Source: Comamonadaceae bacterium CG2_30_57_122
GTDB lineage: Bacteria; Pseudomonadota; Gammaproteobacteria; Burkholderiales; Burkholderiaceae_C
Reading direction: 5' to 3'
Assembly (NCBI GenBank): GCA_001871515.1
Contig: MNXW01000276.1
Coordinates: 1-47,433 of the forward strand
DNA: 47,433 bases
The notes below the pieces were generated by a model, which was given only the letters and a program-made list of their open reading frames with translations, searched no databases and was not told the origin of the DNA. Positions 16,868 through 27,696 of the stretch are shown piece after piece (the first letter of the stretch is position 1; every line of letters begins with the position of its first letter). A program made the translations under genes and the position numbers.

Positions 16868-16962
16868 AACTAACTCCTGGAAGAGCCCACCGCGACCAGT
16901 GTGGCTCTGATTAAAAAAGCCGGACACCCAAAGCTGGATGCGTCAGCCACTTATGGTTCTGA

Positions 16963-17940
16963 TCAGAAAAGATTTTCCTGATCAGAAAACAAACTCATCA
17001 CGGATTTGCCCTTGGCAATGCGCTGCATGGTTTCGGCAATCAGCGGCGCCACATTGATCTGCCTGATTTTGGGGCAGGCGGCTGCGGCTTGTGTCAAGGG
17101 GATGGTATTGGTGACCACCACTTCGTCCAGTGCGTCATCCGTGCCGATGCGTTCAATCGCTGGGCCAGAAAAAATCGGGTGGGTGCAGTAGGCGTAAACC
17201 TTTTTTGCACCACGTTGTTTCAACACTTCTGCGGCTTTGACCAGGGTGCCCGCGGTGTCAATCATGTCGTCCATGATGACGCAGTTGCGACCATCAATTT
17301 CGCCGATCACGTGCATGACTTCACTGACATTGGCTTTGGGACGGCGTTTGTCGATGATGGCCAGGTCGCAGCCAAGTTGTTTGGCCAACGCCCGCGCACG
17401 TACCACGCCGCCAACATCGGGCGAGACCACAATCAGGTCGTCGTAATTTTTCAGGCGCAGGTCACCCAGCAGGGCTGGGGATGCGTAAATATTGTCCACC
17501 GGGATGTCGAAGAAGCCCTGGATTTGGTCGGCATGCAAGTCCATGGTCAGAACGCGAGCCACACCAACCGCTTGCAGCATGTTGGCCACCACTTTGGCAG
17601 AAATTGGCACCCGGCTGGAGCGTGGACGGCGGTCTTGGCGGGCATAGCCAAAATAGGGAATCACGGCGCTGATGCGTTCAGCCGAGGCACGCTTGAGTGC
17701 ATCGACCATGATCAGCAGTTCCATCAGGTTTTCATTGGTTGGCGCGCAGGTGCTTTGGATCACAAAGACATCACGGGTGCGCACGTTTTGTTTGATTTCT
17801 ACCGTGACTTCACCGTCAGAGAAGCGCCCCACTTCTGCGGCTCCCAACTCTGTTTTAAGGCAACGGGCAATGTCGGCGGCGAGCGCAGGATTTGCATTGC
17901 CAGTAAAAACCATGAATTCAGGGGGTTGATCGGCTTGCAT
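16963..17940 (-). CDS. prs: Ribose-phosphate pyrophosphokinase
   Basis: A 325-residue PRPP synthetase, the source of PRPP for nucleotide, His and Trp synthesis. It shows [20 protein letters not shown], the ATP-binding [16 protein letters not shown] with the flexible region, [20 protein letters not shown], and the PRPP-loop [13 protein letters not shown]. Length and motifs are normal. It starts at ATG 17940, 65 bases after the tRNA-Gln gene on the same strand, so the tRNA may be processed from a common transcript. Confidence 0.97.
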   Translation of the reverse strand: MQADQPPEFMVFTGNANPALAADIARCLKTELGAAEVGRFSDGEVTVEIKQNVRTRDVFVIQSTCAPTNENLMELLIMVDALKRASAERISAVIPYFGYARQDRRPRSSRVPISAKVVANMLQAVGVARVLTMDLHADQIQGFFDIPVDNIYASPALLGDLRLKNYDDLIVVSPDVGGVVRARALAKQLGCDLAIIDKRRPKANVSEVMHVIGEIDGRNCVIMDDMIDTAGTLVKAAEVLKQRGAKKVYAYCTHPIFSGPAIERIGTDDALDEVVVTNTIPLTQAAAACPKIRQINVAPLIAETMQRIAKGKSVMSLFSDQENLF

Positions 17941-18005
17941 GAAAATCCCAACTTGTTAGTTGCTGTGTGCGGCGTTGTACTTCAAACGTGTACAACTTGA
18001 AAATT

Positions 18006-18082
18006 TGGCAGGGGAAGAAGGATTCGAACCTTCGCATGCTGGAATCAAAATCCAGTGCCTTAACCAGCTTGGCGACTCCCCT
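18006..18082 (-). tRNA. tRNA-Gln(TTG)
   Basis: 77 nt including encoded CCA. Acceptor AGGGGAG pairs with TTCCCCT, with G73 and CCA. The anticodon stem-loop CTGGA-TTTTGAT-TCCAG gives anticodon TTG, and the T-arm loop is GTTCGAATC. It lies between ispE and prs, the usual place in betaproteobacteria. Confidence 0.95.
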
Positions 18083-18132
18083 ACACGGGTGATCCATGAA
18101 ACATGGACTACCGAAAACCTGATTTTCGGAAT

Positions 18133-18966
18133 TTACCTAGCCCAGCCATACAGCGGGTGCAAAGGTAAATTGCCACATTGTCTGATTTGAAAACCCGGCA
18201 CAGCCTGAACCTTCATCTCATGCAATGTCCGCGCAAACACGGCACTTCCAGACCCGGTCATTCTGCCATTCAGCCCCAAACTCTTGACATAAGCCAAAGC
18301 CTGTGAAATATCGGGGCAAATCTGCTGAGCAACGGTCTGCAAGTCATTACAACCGAAGCCGTATGCGTTTGCAGCGAAGCCTGAGATTCTAGCGGATTTT
18401 GTATTCCTTTTTAAATCTGGACTTGAAAAAATTCGCTCTGTAGTGACACCCTGGGCTGGTTTGAGCACCAAAAACCGGGCTGGCGGCAGGTCGACGGGGC
18501 TCATTTTTTCACCAATGCCACTGACCCAGGCGTTTTGTCCGGCCAGAAAAAAGGGAACGTCAGCCCCCAGACTCAGACCCAGCGGCAGCAAGGTATCTAG
18601 CCCCAGCCCGAGCTTCCACAAGCGGTTCAGCGCCAGCAGTGTGCTGGCCGCGTCAGAAGAGCCGCCGCCCATGCCGGCCTGGGATGGAATGCGTTTGTCG
18701 ATGGTGATGTGGGCTCCCAACCGGATGCCGCTCAATTGCTGCAAGGCGCGCGCCGCACGCAACACCAGGTCGTCTGCGGGCAAAGCTTCACCGATGTCTT
18801 CTCGGCTGAGCTGCCCGTCTGGGCGTACCTCAAAGTGCAGGGTGTCGCACCAGTCGATCAGCATGAACACCGACTCCAGCAGGTGGTAACCGTCGGCTCG
18901 GCGACCCACAATGTGCAGGAAAAGATTGAGTTTGGCAGGAGCCGGGATGTCGTAGAGGGATTTCAT
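18133..18966 (-). CDS. ispE: 4-diphosphocytidyl-2-C-methyl-D-erythritol kinase
   Basis: A 277-residue GHMP kinase of the MEP isoprenoid pathway. It begins YDIPAPAKLNLFLHIVGRRA, has DGYHLLESVF and the ATP loop PSQAGMGGGSSDAASTLLAL, and MTGSGSAVFA near the C-terminus. The C-terminal LPLHPLYGWAR is close to the usual end. It starts at ATG 18966, 24 bases after the lolB stop, and is probably co-transcribed with the TPR gene and lolB. Confidence 0.95.
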   Translation of the reverse strand: MKSLYDIPAPAKLNLFLHIVGRRADGYHLLESVFMLIDWCDTLHFEVRPDGQLSREDIGEALPADDLVLRAARALQQLSGIRLGAHITIDKRIPSQAGMGGGSSDAASTLLALNRLWKLGLGLDTLLPLGLSLGADVPFFLAGQNAWVSGIGEKMSPVDLPPARFLVLKPAQGVTTERIFSSPDLKRNTKSARISGFAANAYGFGCNDLQTVAQQICPDISQALAYVKSLGLNGRMTGSGSAVFARTLHEMKVQAVPGFQIRQCGNLPLHPLYGWAR

Positions 18967-18990
18967 GGGCGCACATGCCGCGTGGCAGGG

Positions 18991-19503
18991 TCAGGGTTCC
19001 AAAATCAGGCGCAATTGGGCGGGGGGCGCAGTCAGGCGTTGTGCCGTGATTTTGCCTTCGGCAAAGTTCGCCAGATCGACCTGCCAGCCGTCGGCTGACA
19101 GGTGCTGGCCGTTGAGCCAGGCAAACAGCGCCGAGACCGGAACATCCGTCCCCAGAAGGTCTTGGATCAGGGGCGCGAGCCCGTCAAACGTGCGGATTTG
19201 GCCTTGAGTGGCCAATGTTGCTTCGGCTGGAGACCAGTGAATGGCCGCTGCTGTGCTGCCCAGAGGGGTAAAAAAAATCAGCTCACCAGCATCTGGTGTG
19301 CCGGTTAATTCAAAGCTGGCACTGAAGGATTGTGCGGCGGATGCGGGCGCATCTGCGGGCGCTTGCACCTGGATCGCCAGGCGACCATGCCAAGCGTTAT
19401 ATTTTTGGTAATTTTGACCTGTAGCCCTTGTGTTTATTGTGCATCCAGCTATAAATAACATAGCAAATAAAAAACAGCTTAACGCTGCAGCACCACGTTT
19501 CAC
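18991..19503 (-). CDS. lolB: Outer-membrane lipoprotein insertion protein LolB
   Basis: A 170-residue lipoprotein. The lipobox LFIAGC puts the lipidated Cys near residue 21. The LolB barrel follows (RLAIQV, FSASFELTG, GELIFFTPLGST, a Trp-containing QVDL and the C-terminal QLRLILEP). It receives lipoproteins from LolA and inserts them into the outer membrane. The start is GTG at 19503, overlapping the TPR-gene stop as GTGA. The second half of the signal peptide and the first mature residues (FIAGCTINTRATGQNY) are encoded by a dispersed repeat copy. The position before ispE supports the call. Confidence 0.88.
   Translation of the reverse strand: MKRGAAALSCFLFAMLFIAGCTINTRATGQNYQKYNAWHGRLAIQVQAPADAPASAAQSFSASFELTGTPDAGELIFFTPLGSTAAAIHWSPAEATLATQGQIRTFDGLAPLIQDLLGTDVPVSALFAWLNGQHLSADGWQVDLANFAEGKITAQRLTAPPAQLRLILEP
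19410..19468 (-). repeat. Dispersed CTATT/GGGCTA repeat, copy 5 (encodes the lolB lipobox)
   Basis: Read on the minus strand: TTTGCTATGTTATTTATAGC, then TGGATGCACAATAAACACA, then AGGGCTACAGGTCAAAATTA. Translated in frame as AMLFIAGCTINTRATGQNY, so the lipidated Cys codon lies within the repeat. Confidence 0.75.
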
Positions 19504-21230
19504 AGCTTAACCTGCAGGCGCTTGAGGGTTTGGTTCAGGTTTTCATTGTCCGGGTTGAGTTTGAAGGCCTCGCGCCAGATTTGCAGGGCTTCTGCCGGAC
19601 GCTTCAGGCTCCAAAGCACCTCGCCCAAATGGGCTGCAATCTCGACATCGGGCTTGTGTTGGTAAGCGGCTTGAAGCAACTGCAGTGCAGTTTCCAGGTT
19701 GCCCAAACGGAATTCCACCCAGGCCAGGCTGTCGCTGATGTAAGCATCGTTGGGCGCCAGGGCCACCGCCTGGTTGATCAGTGCCTTGGCCTCGGGCAGA
19801 CGCAGGTGGCGATCAGCCAGTGCGTAACCCAGGGCGTTGTAAGCCTGGGGGTCATTTGGTCGGGCGGCGATGAGCTGGCGCAACAAACGCTCCATGTCAT
19901 CGAGTTCGCCCAGCTTTTCGTGCACCATGGCCAGGTCATAAGCCATATCCGGATCATCAGGATGATCGGCCAGGCTGGCTTGAAGCAAGCTGCGGGCACG
20001 TTTGAACTGTTGGTGTTCTTTGAGTAATTGCACTTGGGCAGATCGTTTCAGCCTGGCATCACTGGCGGTTTGATCGGGTTGAGATTCAATCAGTGCCAGA
20101 GCTTGTTCAAGTTGCCCTTGGCGTGCCATCAAACCGGCGCGGCGAATTTGCGCTCGCAGCAGGTCGTCGGCGTTGTCAACGCGCAGGAGCCAAGCATCAG
20201 CCTGCTTGAAATCTTTTTGTTGCTCGTCCAGTTGCGCCAGTGAAAACAAAGCCTGGGTGCGGCCACGTTGATAGTCAGTAGATGCGGTCTTGGTGGCGCG
20301 CTCGGTCAGTTCCAGGTAATGCTGTAGTTGACTTCTGGCGGCTTCGATGTGCCCTTCTTGCATGGCCAGTGCGCCTTCAATGAGCCAGGTGTCAGGGTAG
20401 TCTGGGGTTTGCTGGCGTATGGCTTGCAACTGCACCTTGGCATCGGCTTCGCGCTTGGCGTTGAGCAGCGCCTTAATGTATGCCATGCGAAATTCTGGCC
20501 GTGCGTGTGGTATGTGTTGCTGCACCAACTGTTCAGCGGTTGCCTGTTCGGGTTCCATCAGGGACAACGCCAGCAACGCTGCGTGTTCAGAACGCGGATT
20601 CAGCTTGATCCCGTTAATAGCTGCCGCCAAAGCCGCAGGTGCGTCGCCCGCACGCAGTGCCATGCGCCCCACTACCGCCCAGGCAGTGGGGCCCAAGGTG
20701 TGGTCTTGCAGATAAGAGGCCAAGGTCTTTTTGACGGTGGCGCTGGCCAGGGCGTGGTCACTGACACGCTTGAACAGGGTGGGGATGGCCCAGAGGGTGT
20801 CTTGTTTTTCGTTAGCCGCAGACAACTGCAAATCACGTTTCAAAGGTTCCAGTGTTTCCGGGATACGGTTTAGCCCCAGTAGCACCTGCAAAATGTACTG
20901 GTTGGCTTCTCTGGAGCCGGGCTGTGCCTGACTCCAGGCTTTTGCGGCCAGCAAAGCGGTCTCCCCGGAGCGCACTTGCAGCGCCATGTGTACTGCGCGT
21001 CGAAACAGGTTGGGGTCATTGGTTTTGCGAGCACCGTCAAGCATCAGGGCATAACCCGTGGCGGGGTCGTCGCCACGGGCGTTGAGTTCACCCAGCAGCA
21101 GTTGGTAAAACAACGCGCTGTCAAGTGCAGAACTTTGGGCTCGGGGTGTTGAGTCGGATGAAGGTTGGGCCTGGGTGGTGAGGCTTAGGCTCAGCAGCAG
21201 AGGCAAAAAGAAGCAGGTTTTGAGATGCAT
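19500..21230 (-). CDS. Exported tetratricopeptide-repeat protein
   Basis: A 576-residue protein with a signal peptide ([20 protein letters not shown]) and many TPR-type helix pairs through its length, clearest near the C-terminus ([60 protein letters not shown]). It is likely a periplasmic or outer-membrane scaffold. Homologues precede lolB-ispE in many betaproteobacteria, but the exact role is not known to me. I start it at ATG 21230; the TTG at 21248 would put charged residues ahead of the signal peptide. It is first in the lolB-ispE operon and divergent from mutM with only 38 bases between starts. Confidence 0.85.
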   Translation of the reverse strand: MHLKTCFFLPLLLSLSLTTQAQPSSDSTPRAQSSALDSALFYQLLLGELNARGDDPATGYALMLDGARKTNDPNLFRRAVHMALQVRSGETALLAAKAWSQAQPGSREANQYILQVLLGLNRIPETLEPLKRDLQLSAANEKQDTLWAIPTLFKRVSDHALASATVKKTLASYLQDHTLGPTAWAVVGRMALRAGDAPAALAAAINGIKLNPRSEHAALLALSLMEPEQATAEQLVQQHIPHARPEFRMAYIKALLNAKREADAKVQLQAIRQQTPDYPDTWLIEGALAMQEGHIEAARSQLQHYLELTERATKTASTDYQRGRTQALFSLAQLDEQQKDFKQADAWLLRVDNADDLLRAQIRRAGLMARQGQLEQALALIESQPDQTASDARLKRSAQVQLLKEHQQFKRARSLLQASLADHPDDPDMAYDLAMVHEKLGELDDMERLLRQLIAARPNDPQAYNALGYALADRHLRLPEAKALINQAVALAPNDAYISDSLAWVEFRLGNLETALQLLQAAYQHKPDVEIAAHLGEVLWSLKRPAEALQIWREAFKLNPDNENLNQTLKRLQVKL

Positions 21231-21268
21231 CCGGTCATAATAATCCAAGCTTGTTACTATTTTTTTGT

Positions 21269-22084
21269 ATGCCTGAATTGCCTGAAGTTGAAGTGACGCG
21301 TTTGAGTTTTGCTGCGCAAATCCAAACCGCCAGGGTATTGGCTGCGCGCGTGGGTAAACCCTTGCGTTGGCCGTTGGGGTGCGCCCCTGCAGACTTGACC
21401 GGGCGGGTGGTTCAGTCAGTGGGACGACGGGGCAAATATTTGCTGATTGAATTTGATCGGGGGCTGCTGCTGGTGCATTTGGGCATGTCAGGGAGCTTGC
21501 GTTTTGCTACCCATTTGCCGGCATCAGGTGTGCATGACCATTTTGATCTGGTGACCACACAAGGCATTCTCAGACTCAACGACCCCAGGCGTTTTGGTGC
21601 GGTGGTGTATGTCGAGAGTTTGACGGATGCAAGAGCCGTCAAGTTACTCGGCCGTTTGGGCATGGAGCCCTTGTCCGATGAATTTGATGGAACGCGTTTT
21701 TTTCTCCAACTCCATCCGCATCGGTCAAGCATCAAACAAGTGTTGCTGGCCGGCAACGTTGTTGTGGGGGTGGGCAATATTTATGCGTCAGAAGCGCTTT
21801 TCATGGCCGGTATACGTCCAACCACTCGTGCGGCAAATCTGAGCAAACCACGGGTGACACGCTTGCATGAGGCGGTGCGTGAGGTGCTTGCGCGAGCGGT
21901 CGACAGAGGCGGTAGTACCTTGCGGGATTTTTCCAATGCCGATGGCCAGGCTGGCCATTTTCAGCTGGAGGCCATGGTTTATGGCCGCGCTGGCGAAGCT
22001 TGTAAACAGTGTGGATCGTCAATCAAAATGATTCGGCAAGGTCAGCGTTCCACCTTTTATTGCCCGGCTTGTCAGAAGCGATAA
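21269..22084 (+). CDS. mutM: Formamidopyrimidine-DNA glycosylase
   Basis: A 271-residue bifunctional glycosylase/AP lyase that removes 8-oxoguanine. The essential Pro-Glu start is intact ([11 protein letters not shown]). The H2TH region with [19 protein letters not shown] and the C-terminal zinc finger ([20 protein letters not shown] then CPAC) are present. The start at 21269 is fixed by the catalytic N-terminal Pro; an upstream frame start at 21251 would bury it. It works with mutY, 2 kb downstream on the same strand, in the GO repair system. Confidence 0.97.
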   Translation: MPELPEVEVTRLSFAAQIQTARVLAARVGKPLRWPLGCAPADLTGRVVQSVGRRGKYLLIEFDRGLLLVHLGMSGSLRFATHLPASGVHDHFDLVTTQGILRLNDPRRFGAVVYVESLTDARAVKLLGRLGMEPLSDEFDGTRFFLQLHPHRSSIKQVLLAGNVVVGVGNIYASEALFMAGIRPTTRAANLSKPRVTRLHEAVREVLARAVDRGGSTLRDFSNADGQAGHFQLEAMVYGRAGEACKQCGSSIKMIRQGQRSTFYCPACQKR

Positions 22085-22142
22085 CCGGTGAACAATGTGA
22101 TGGCAGTGCTATATTGCCACGAATGGTTGTTGCGGAGGCGCA

Positions 22143-24104
22143 TTGGGAAATTCATTTAACGAAAAATTTGATCAGCACGGTGCTTGGCGGCGTGAGTTTG
22201 CCCTGCGCCTGAAATTGTTGGCGCAATGGCTGAAAGATCAGGAGCTTCTCGATGCCTCGGTTGAAGACCGTTTGCACCGGTTGGAGGCACAGGTGCGCGT
22301 TGACAAGGTCATGGTGGCTTTTGTGGCCGAATTTTCGCGTGGTAAATCAGAGCTGATCAACGCCATCTTCTTTGCCGACTACGGTCGGCGCATCATGCCC
22401 GCAAGCGCCGGGCGCACCACCATGTGCCCGACTGAAATGGGTTATGACGCGGACGTGCCGCCTTGTCTGCGACTGTTGCCGATTGAAACCCGCCTGCAGC
22501 CCCAGAGCCTGATGGAATGGCGCATGGTGCCCGAGAAGTGGGAGCGTACTGACCTGGACGTGGCCAACCCCAGGCAATTGGCCGAGGCTTTTGCCAAAGT
22601 GGCTGAAACCCGCCGTGTCACCCCTGAAGAAGCCAAGGCCCTGGGGTTTTGGCAGGAACCGTCGGCTCAGGTTGCCCCCTTGATGGATGCGCAGGGTCTG
22701 CTTGAAGTGCCTAAATGGCGTCATGCCCTGATCAACATTGCGCACCCTTTGCTCAAACAGGGCTTGATCATTCTTGACACGCCCGGACTCAACGCCATTG
22801 GTGCCGAGCCTGAACTGACCGTCAGCCTGATCCCGCAGGCGCAGGCGATTGTGTTCATCCTTGCTGCCGACACCGGTGTGACCCAGTCTGATCTGTCGAT
22901 CTGGCGCGAACACCTGGTGCAGGATGAGCGCGACACCTCCACCCGGGTGGTGGTGCTCAACAAAATTGACACACTGTGGGATGCGCTGGACAGTGCGCAG
23001 CAAGTGCAGGAGCAAATCGAAGGGCAAAAACAAACCACGGCCGGTTTGCTGGGCGTGGCGGCCAATCAGGTGGTGGCGGTATCGGCTCAAAAAGGTCTTT
23101 TGGCCAAGGTAAAAAACGACCCACAACTGTTGCAGCGCAGCTGTTTGGGACAACTTGAAGAGGCGCTCAGTCTAGGCATCATGGGGCGCAGGCAAAAAAT
23201 CCTGGCCCAGGCGGTGGCGCACGGCATTGACGAGTTGCGCAGCGAGACTTCAAGGGTGCTGCACATGCGCCGTGGTGATCTGACTGAGCAAACCATGGAG
23301 CTCAGTAGCTTGCGTGGAAAAAACACGCCAGTGATCAAAAACATGCGCGCCCGCATTGCCCAGGAGCAGGCTGAGTTTGACGCAGGTGGGGTCAAAATTC
23401 ATGCCGTTCGGTCGGTGCACTTGAAATTGCTGCGCGAGATATTCACCGTGCTCGGCCCACACAACCTCAAGCGCGAAATGGCTGAGTTGACAGCAGCTTT
23501 GCAGCAAAAAGGCCTGAAGCTGGGAATTAAGCGGGCTTATGGTGACACATTTGCGCGTTTGACTGCCAATTTGCGTCAGATGCAGGCCAAAGGGCATGAA
23601 ATTCACACCATGCTGGAGGCAACCTTTTTGCAGCTCAATACCGATTACGGGTTTTCCTTGCAAGTGCCAGAAGCGCCACAGGTGGACGCTTACCTTGAAA
23701 ATCTGGATTTAATCGAGCGCAGCCATGTGCAATACCTGGGACTGGGCAATGCATTTAGACTGGCACAACCTGAATTTGCACAGCGTTTGATCAGAGCCTT
23801 ATCCAACCGCTTGCGTATCGTGAATGAGACGGCGCTGGCCGATATAGAGGCCTGGAGCAAGTCAGCGGATGCGCAGCTTGATGCCCAATTGCGCGAGCGT
23901 CGCAAGAATTTTGTGCGCCGGCTGGAGGCCATTGACCGTATTGCGCATGCATCCAGTGGCCTGGACGAACGCATTGCAGAAATCAACCACCGCAAAGACG
24001 ACCTGGATCAAATAGAACTGAAGCTGAAAGAATTGACCCATTACCTGATTCAAATGACCGTGCCAGAGCGTTTTGGTGTGGCCGTTGATGCTTCAAAAAA
24101 CTGA
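22143..24104 (+). CDS. Dynamin-family GTPase
   Basis: A 653-residue large GTPase. G1 is EFSRGKSELINAIF (about 62-75), G2-like Thr in AGRTTMCPTEMGYD, G3 DTPGLNAIG (about 212-220) and G4 NKID (about 275-278). A long helical region follows (about 380-653) with predicted coiled coil at the end (RIAEINHRKDDLDQIELKLK). This resembles bacterial dynamin-like or YjdA/CrfC-type proteins, which act on membranes or on chromosome positioning; the role here is inferred only from the family. The start codon is TTG at 22143, with GGAGG four bases upstream (22134-22138). It lies between mutM and mutY and overlaps mutY by 17 bases. Confidence 0.8.
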   Translation: MGNSFNEKFDQHGAWRREFALRLKLLAQWLKDQELLDASVEDRLHRLEAQVRVDKVMVAFVAEFSRGKSELINAIFFADYGRRIMPASAGRTTMCPTEMGYDADVPPCLRLLPIETRLQPQSLMEWRMVPEKWERTDLDVANPRQLAEAFAKVAETRRVTPEEAKALGFWQEPSAQVAPLMDAQGLLEVPKWRHALINIAHPLLKQGLIILDTPGLNAIGAEPELTVSLIPQAQAIVFILAADTGVTQSDLSIWREHLVQDERDTSTRVVVLNKIDTLWDALDSAQQVQEQIEGQKQTTAGLLGVAANQVVAVSAQKGLLAKVKNDPQLLQRSCLGQLEEALSLGIMGRRQKILAQAVAHGIDELRSETSRVLHMRRGDLTEQTMELSSLRGKNTPVIKNMRARIAQEQAEFDAGGVKIHAVRSVHLKLLREIFTVLGPHNLKREMAELTAALQQKGLKLGIKRAYGDTFARLTANLRQMQAKGHEIHTMLEATFLQLNTDYGFSLQVPEAPQVDAYLENLDLIERSHVQYLGLGNAFRLAQPEFAQRLIRALSNRLRIVNETALADIEAWSKSADAQLDAQLRERRKNFVRRLEAIDRIAHASSGLDERIAEINHRKDDLDQIELKLKELTHYLIQMTVPERFGVAVDASKN

Positions 24105-25155
24105 TCTTTCTCCGCCCGAAGTGGCTGCGTTTCTGGCCCCTGCGGTGGTGGACTGGCAACTGCGCCACGGCCGACATGATCTGCCGTGGCAAAACACCCG
24201 CAATCCATATCGGGTCTGGCTCTCGGAGATCATGCTGCAGCAAACCCAGGTGGCCACCGTGCTGGACTACTTCGCCCGGTTTGTCGGGCGATTCCCTGAT
24301 GTACACGCGCTGGCTCAAGCCTCGCTGGACGAGGTGTTGCATTTGTGGAGTGGCTTGGGTTATTACAGTCGCGCCCGCAACCTGCACCGCTGTGCACAAG
24401 AGGTGATGAACCGTTTTGCTGGGGAGTTTCCGCAAACGGCCGCGCAACTTCAGTCGTTGCCAGGCATTGGCCCCTCCACGGCAGCGGCGATTGCGTCACT
24501 TTGTTTTGGTGAGCGTGTAGCCATTCTTGACGGTAACGTCAAACGGGTGTTGAGTCGCTATCTCGGGTTTGATGCAGACCTGGCGCAAGCGGCTCATGCG
24601 CGCCGGTTGTGGGCCGCGGCCACTGCCTTGCTACCCGACACAGACCTGTCCCAAAGCATGCCCAGGTACACGCAAGGCATGATGGACTTGGGGGCGACGC
24701 TGTGCAAGCTGAAAAAGCCCCTGTGTGCGCAGTGTCCGTTGCAGCCCCATTGTGTCGGGCATGCGCAAGGCCAGCCTGAGCGCTTGCCGGTTAAAACGCG
24801 CCGACTCAAACGCACGGCGCAATCCATCTGGCTGCTTTGGGCACGTAACGGGGAGGGTGCGCTGTGGCTCAGCCAACGCCCGACACCGGGTATTTGGGCG
24901 GGCTTGTATTGCTTTGCCATGTTTGACAGCCTGGCCGCACTACAGATGGCGTTACCCGAGGACGTGCGAGCGCATTTGGTGCCACAACCAGCTTTCAAAC
25001 ATGTGTTGACGCACAAGGATTTGTATCTGCATCCGGTGCAGGTGGTGTTGCCTCGCAGGCTCAAACTGGAGGCTTCAGGAGCCTGGTTTGAGCCCGAACA
25101 ATGGCCGCTGTTGGGACTGCCTGCGCCTGTGAGCAAGCTGCTGCGTCAGGTTTAG
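24088..25155 (+). CDS. mutY: A/G-specific adenine glycosylase
   Basis: A 355-residue base-excision enzyme that removes A opposite 8-oxoG. It has the catalytic Glu in [11 protein letters not shown] (residue about 47), the helix-hairpin-helix [13 protein letters not shown], the catalytic Asp in [12 protein letters not shown], the [4Fe-4S] ligands in [17 protein letters not shown], and a C-terminal NUDIX-like recognition domain (about 230-350). The ATG at 24088 is used; an in-frame TTG at 24073 is unlikely. The end overlaps the convergent rapZ gene by four bases. Confidence 0.96.
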   Translation: MLQKTDLSPPEVAAFLAPAVVDWQLRHGRHDLPWQNTRNPYRVWLSEIMLQQTQVATVLDYFARFVGRFPDVHALAQASLDEVLHLWSGLGYYSRARNLHRCAQEVMNRFAGEFPQTAAQLQSLPGIGPSTAAAIASLCFGERVAILDGNVKRVLSRYLGFDADLAQAAHARRLWAAATALLPDTDLSQSMPRYTQGMMDLGATLCKLKKPLCAQCPLQPHCVGHAQGQPERLPVKTRRLKRTAQSIWLLWARNGEGALWLSQRPTPGIWAGLYCFAMFDSLAALQMALPEDVRAHLVPQPAFKHVLTHKDLYLHPVQVVLPRRLKLEASGAWFEPEQWPLLGLPAPVSKLLRQV

Positions 25156-26042
25156 CGCGCGTCCATCTCGCGGTGGCGCTTGAGGGTGTTCCACTTGCTG
25201 CTGAACAGTGCGGTGAGCTGTTCCACCAGGTAGACCGAGCGGTGTTGGCCGCCGGTGCAGCCAATGGCCACCGTGACATAACTGCGGTGGTTCTGCGCCA
25301 GCGCTTCCAGCCAGCTGTCCAAAAAAGCATGAATTTGCCCGAGCATGCGCGCCACCTCGGGTTCTTGCTGGAAGAAGGTAATCACTGCGTTGTCGCATCC
25401 GGTGAGATCTTTTAAGGCCGGGTCGTAATGCGGATTGGGCAGCATGCGTACATCAAACACATAGTCGGCATCGTTGGGAATGCCGCGTTTGAAGGCAAAA
25501 GACTCAAACACCAGTGTCAGTTGCTGCCCCGGCGTGGCGATCATGGACTTGATGTAGCTTTGCAACTGGGTCGGCCGGATCATGCTGGTGTCAATGACAT
25601 GCGCATGCGAACGCAATTCACCCAGCAGTTCGCGCTCCAGCTCAATCGCCTGCGTCAGGTCATGGCGCTGATCGGTCAGCAAGGAGCCATGAATGACCTG
25701 GGACAGCGGATGCCTGCGCCGGGTCTCGGAAAAGCGGCGCATCAGCGTGTCGGTGGTGGAGTCTAAAAATATCGAATCTATCAACACACCCTGAGCCTTG
25801 AGGGCTTGCAACTGCTTGGGCACCAGGGGTAGGGAACTGGCGCTGCGCACATCCATGGCAATCGCCAATTGCGAGGAGAAACCGCCTTGTTCCAGCATGA
25901 CCAGCGCAGTCAACAGTTCTGGCGGCAGGTTGTCCACGCAGTAAAACCCCAGGTCTTCGAGCGCATGCAACGCCACCGATTTGCCTGAGCCGGACATGCC
26001 GGTCAGAAGCACCAGATGCAAGGCTTCGGGGGCGGTTTTCAT
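25152..26042 (-). CDS. rapZ: RNase adapter / nucleotide-binding protein RapZ
   Basis: A 296-residue P-loop protein. Walker A is [14 protein letters not shown] (about 12-25). [18 protein letters not shown] and the C-terminal conserved box [19 protein letters not shown] follow, with an R/K-rich end. In E. coli RapZ delivers the sRNA GlmZ to RNase E, and it binds nucleotides and glucosamine-6-phosphate. In many betaproteobacteria it adjoins hprK-ptsN, which is absent here; instead it lies one base downstream of recN. I start it at the ATG at 26042, since the upstream codons overlap recN. Confidence 0.93.
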   Translation of the reverse strand: MKTAPEALHLVLLTGMSGSGKSVALHALEDLGFYCVDNLPPELLTALVMLEQGGFSSQLAIAMDVRSASSLPLVPKQLQALKAQGVLIDSIFLDSTTDTLMRRFSETRRRHPLSQVIHGSLLTDQRHDLTQAIELERELLGELRSHAHVIDTSMIRPTQLQSYIKSMIATPGQQLTLVFESFAFKRGIPNDADYVFDVRMLPNPHYDPALKDLTGCDNAVITFFQQEPEVARMLGQIHAFLDSWLEALAQNHRSYVTVAIGCTGGQHRSVYLVEQLTALFSSKWNTLKRHREMDAR

Positions 26043-26043
26043 G

Positions 26044-27696
26044 TCATGTGCCTTGTGCTTGTAGCAGATCACGTGCGTGGGCCAGGGTGCTGTCCATCAG
26101 GCGTTCGCCGCCCAGCATGCGCGCCAGTTCCTTGACACGTGCTTCATCCGTCACAGCGCTCACCTGGCTGGTGGTGTGCGCCCCTTGGGTGTGCTTGCGC
26201 ACCACCAGATGGTGGTCGGCGCAGGCCGCCACCTGGGGCAGGTGCGTCACGGCTAGCACCTGGCGGTCGACACCCAGCTGCTGCATCAACCGCCCCACAG
26301 TTTCGGCCACAGCTCCGCCCACACCGGTATCCACCTCGTCAAAAATCAGGGTTTGGGCGCTGCCGAGTTGGCTGGTGGTGACGGCAATGGCCAGCGCGAT
26401 GCGTGACAGCTCGCCGCCTGAGGCGACTTTGTTGATGGGCCGCGGGGTGCTGCCCGGATGCCCTGCCACCAGAAACACCACCTCTTCAAGGCCGCTTTGC
26501 ATGGGCTCAGCCGCCGTCTGCAGGCTGACCTCAAACTGGCCGCCTTGCATGCCCAGGCCTTGCATGGCCTGGGTGATGGTTTGAGACAGTTTGGGGGCAT
26601 TTTTTTTGCGTGCGCGCGTCAGCAACGCGGCTTGGGTTGCGTAGATTTGCCAGGCGGCAGCCACGGCCTGCTCCAGCGCGTTCAGATCAGCGGCCGCATC
26701 CAGCGCGGTCAGTTCGTCGTGCCACTGCGCCAATAACGCGGGTAACTCTTCTGGATGGCGCTTGTAACGGCGCGCCAACGACAGCCACAGACTCATGCGC
26801 TCGTCGAGTTCACTCAGGCGCTGGGGCTCCAGTTCGGTGTTGCGCAGGTAGGCGTGAAGTGAATGCACCGCGTCGTCAAGCTGTGCCAGGCTTGAAGTCA
26901 AAACATCTCCTAGCCCTTTAAATACCTGGTCAATATGCTCTTGTTTTTGAAGTAACTCAAGCGCATTTCCAACCCGACTTCGGGCACTTGGTTCGTCTTC
27001 ATCAAGCGCTTGCAGGGCTGCTTGAGCGGCCTCAAGCAGCCCCTGCGTGTGCGCCAAGCGGGTGTGGTCGGCGTTGAGTTGCGGCCACTCGTCGGCTGCT
27101 GGGTTGAGCTTTTCAAGTTCTCCGATTTGCCAGCTCAGACGTTCACGTTCACTGAGCAAGCTCGATTGTGCGGCGTGCGCCTGGGTTAATTTGGTTTGCG
27201 CATCGCGCCACAGATGCCAGGCTTCAGCCGTGGCCGTGGTGCTGACTTGGGCATAGGCATCAAGCAGGGCGCGCACCGCCTCGGCGCGGGTCAGACTTTG
27301 CCAGGCATGCTGGCCGTGGATGTCAAGCAACTGCTCTCCCAGGGCGCGCAATTGGGTGGCGGTAGCGGGGCTGGCGTTGATCCAGGCGCGGCTTTTCCCC
27401 TGGTTGTCCACGGTGCGCCGCAGCAGCAGGGTGTCGTCCTGGTCATAGCCAGCCTCGTCGAGCCAGTGCAGGATGCCGGGCGTGGTGTCAAATTCGGCGC
27501 AGACCTCGGTGCGTGTGGCACCTTCGCGGATCAGGTTCAAGTCGGCGCGGCCACCGGTGACCAACTGCAGCGCGTCAATCAAAATTGATTTGCCCGCACC
27601 GGTTTCACCGGTCAGGACGGTAAAGGCTTGGGCCAGTTCCAGTTCCAGCGCATCCACAATGACGAAATCGCGCAGGATCATGCGTTTGAGACTCAC
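26044..27696 (-). CDS. recN: DNA repair protein RecN
   Basis: A 550-residue SMC-like ATPase for double-strand-break repair. N-terminal [20 protein letters not shown] is followed by Walker [16 protein letters not shown] (about 28-42). A long coiled-coil middle (about 160-370) follows, then the ABC signature [15 protein letters not shown], Walker [14 protein letters not shown] and D/H loops near [17 protein letters not shown]. The start codon is GTG at 27696, overlapping the nadK stop (GTGA); an ATG at 27681 is the alternative. Confidence 0.96.
   Translation of the reverse strand: MSLKRMILRDFVIVDALELELAQAFTVLTGETGAGKSILIDALQLVTGGRADLNLIREGATRTEVCAEFDTTPGILHWLDEAGYDQDDTLLLRRTVDNQGKSRAWINASPATATQLRALGEQLLDIHGQHAWQSLTRAEAVRALLDAYAQVSTTATAEAWHLWRDAQTKLTQAHAAQSSLLSERERLSWQIGELEKLNPAADEWPQLNADHTRLAHTQGLLEAAQAALQALDEDEPSARSRVGNALELLQKQEHIDQVFKGLGDVLTSSLAQLDDAVHSLHAYLRNTELEPQRLSELDERMSLWLSLARRYKRHPEELPALLAQWHDELTALDAAADLNALEQAVAAAWQIYATQAALLTRARKKNAPKLSQTITQAMQGLGMQGGQFEVSLQTAAEPMQSGLEEVVFLVAGHPGSTPRPINKVASGGELSRIALAIAVTTSQLGSAQTLIFDEVDTGVGGAVAETVGRLMQQLGVDRQVLAVTHLPQVAACADHHLVVRKHTQGAHTTSQVSAVTDEARVKELARMLGGERLMDSTLAHARDLLQAQGT

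Noticed and set aside
26905-26945. Possible repeat copy inside recN (CTAGCCCTTTAAATA)
   Set aside because: Only the CTAGCCCTT box matches; the AT-rich palindrome and spacer are missing, so chance cannot be excluded.
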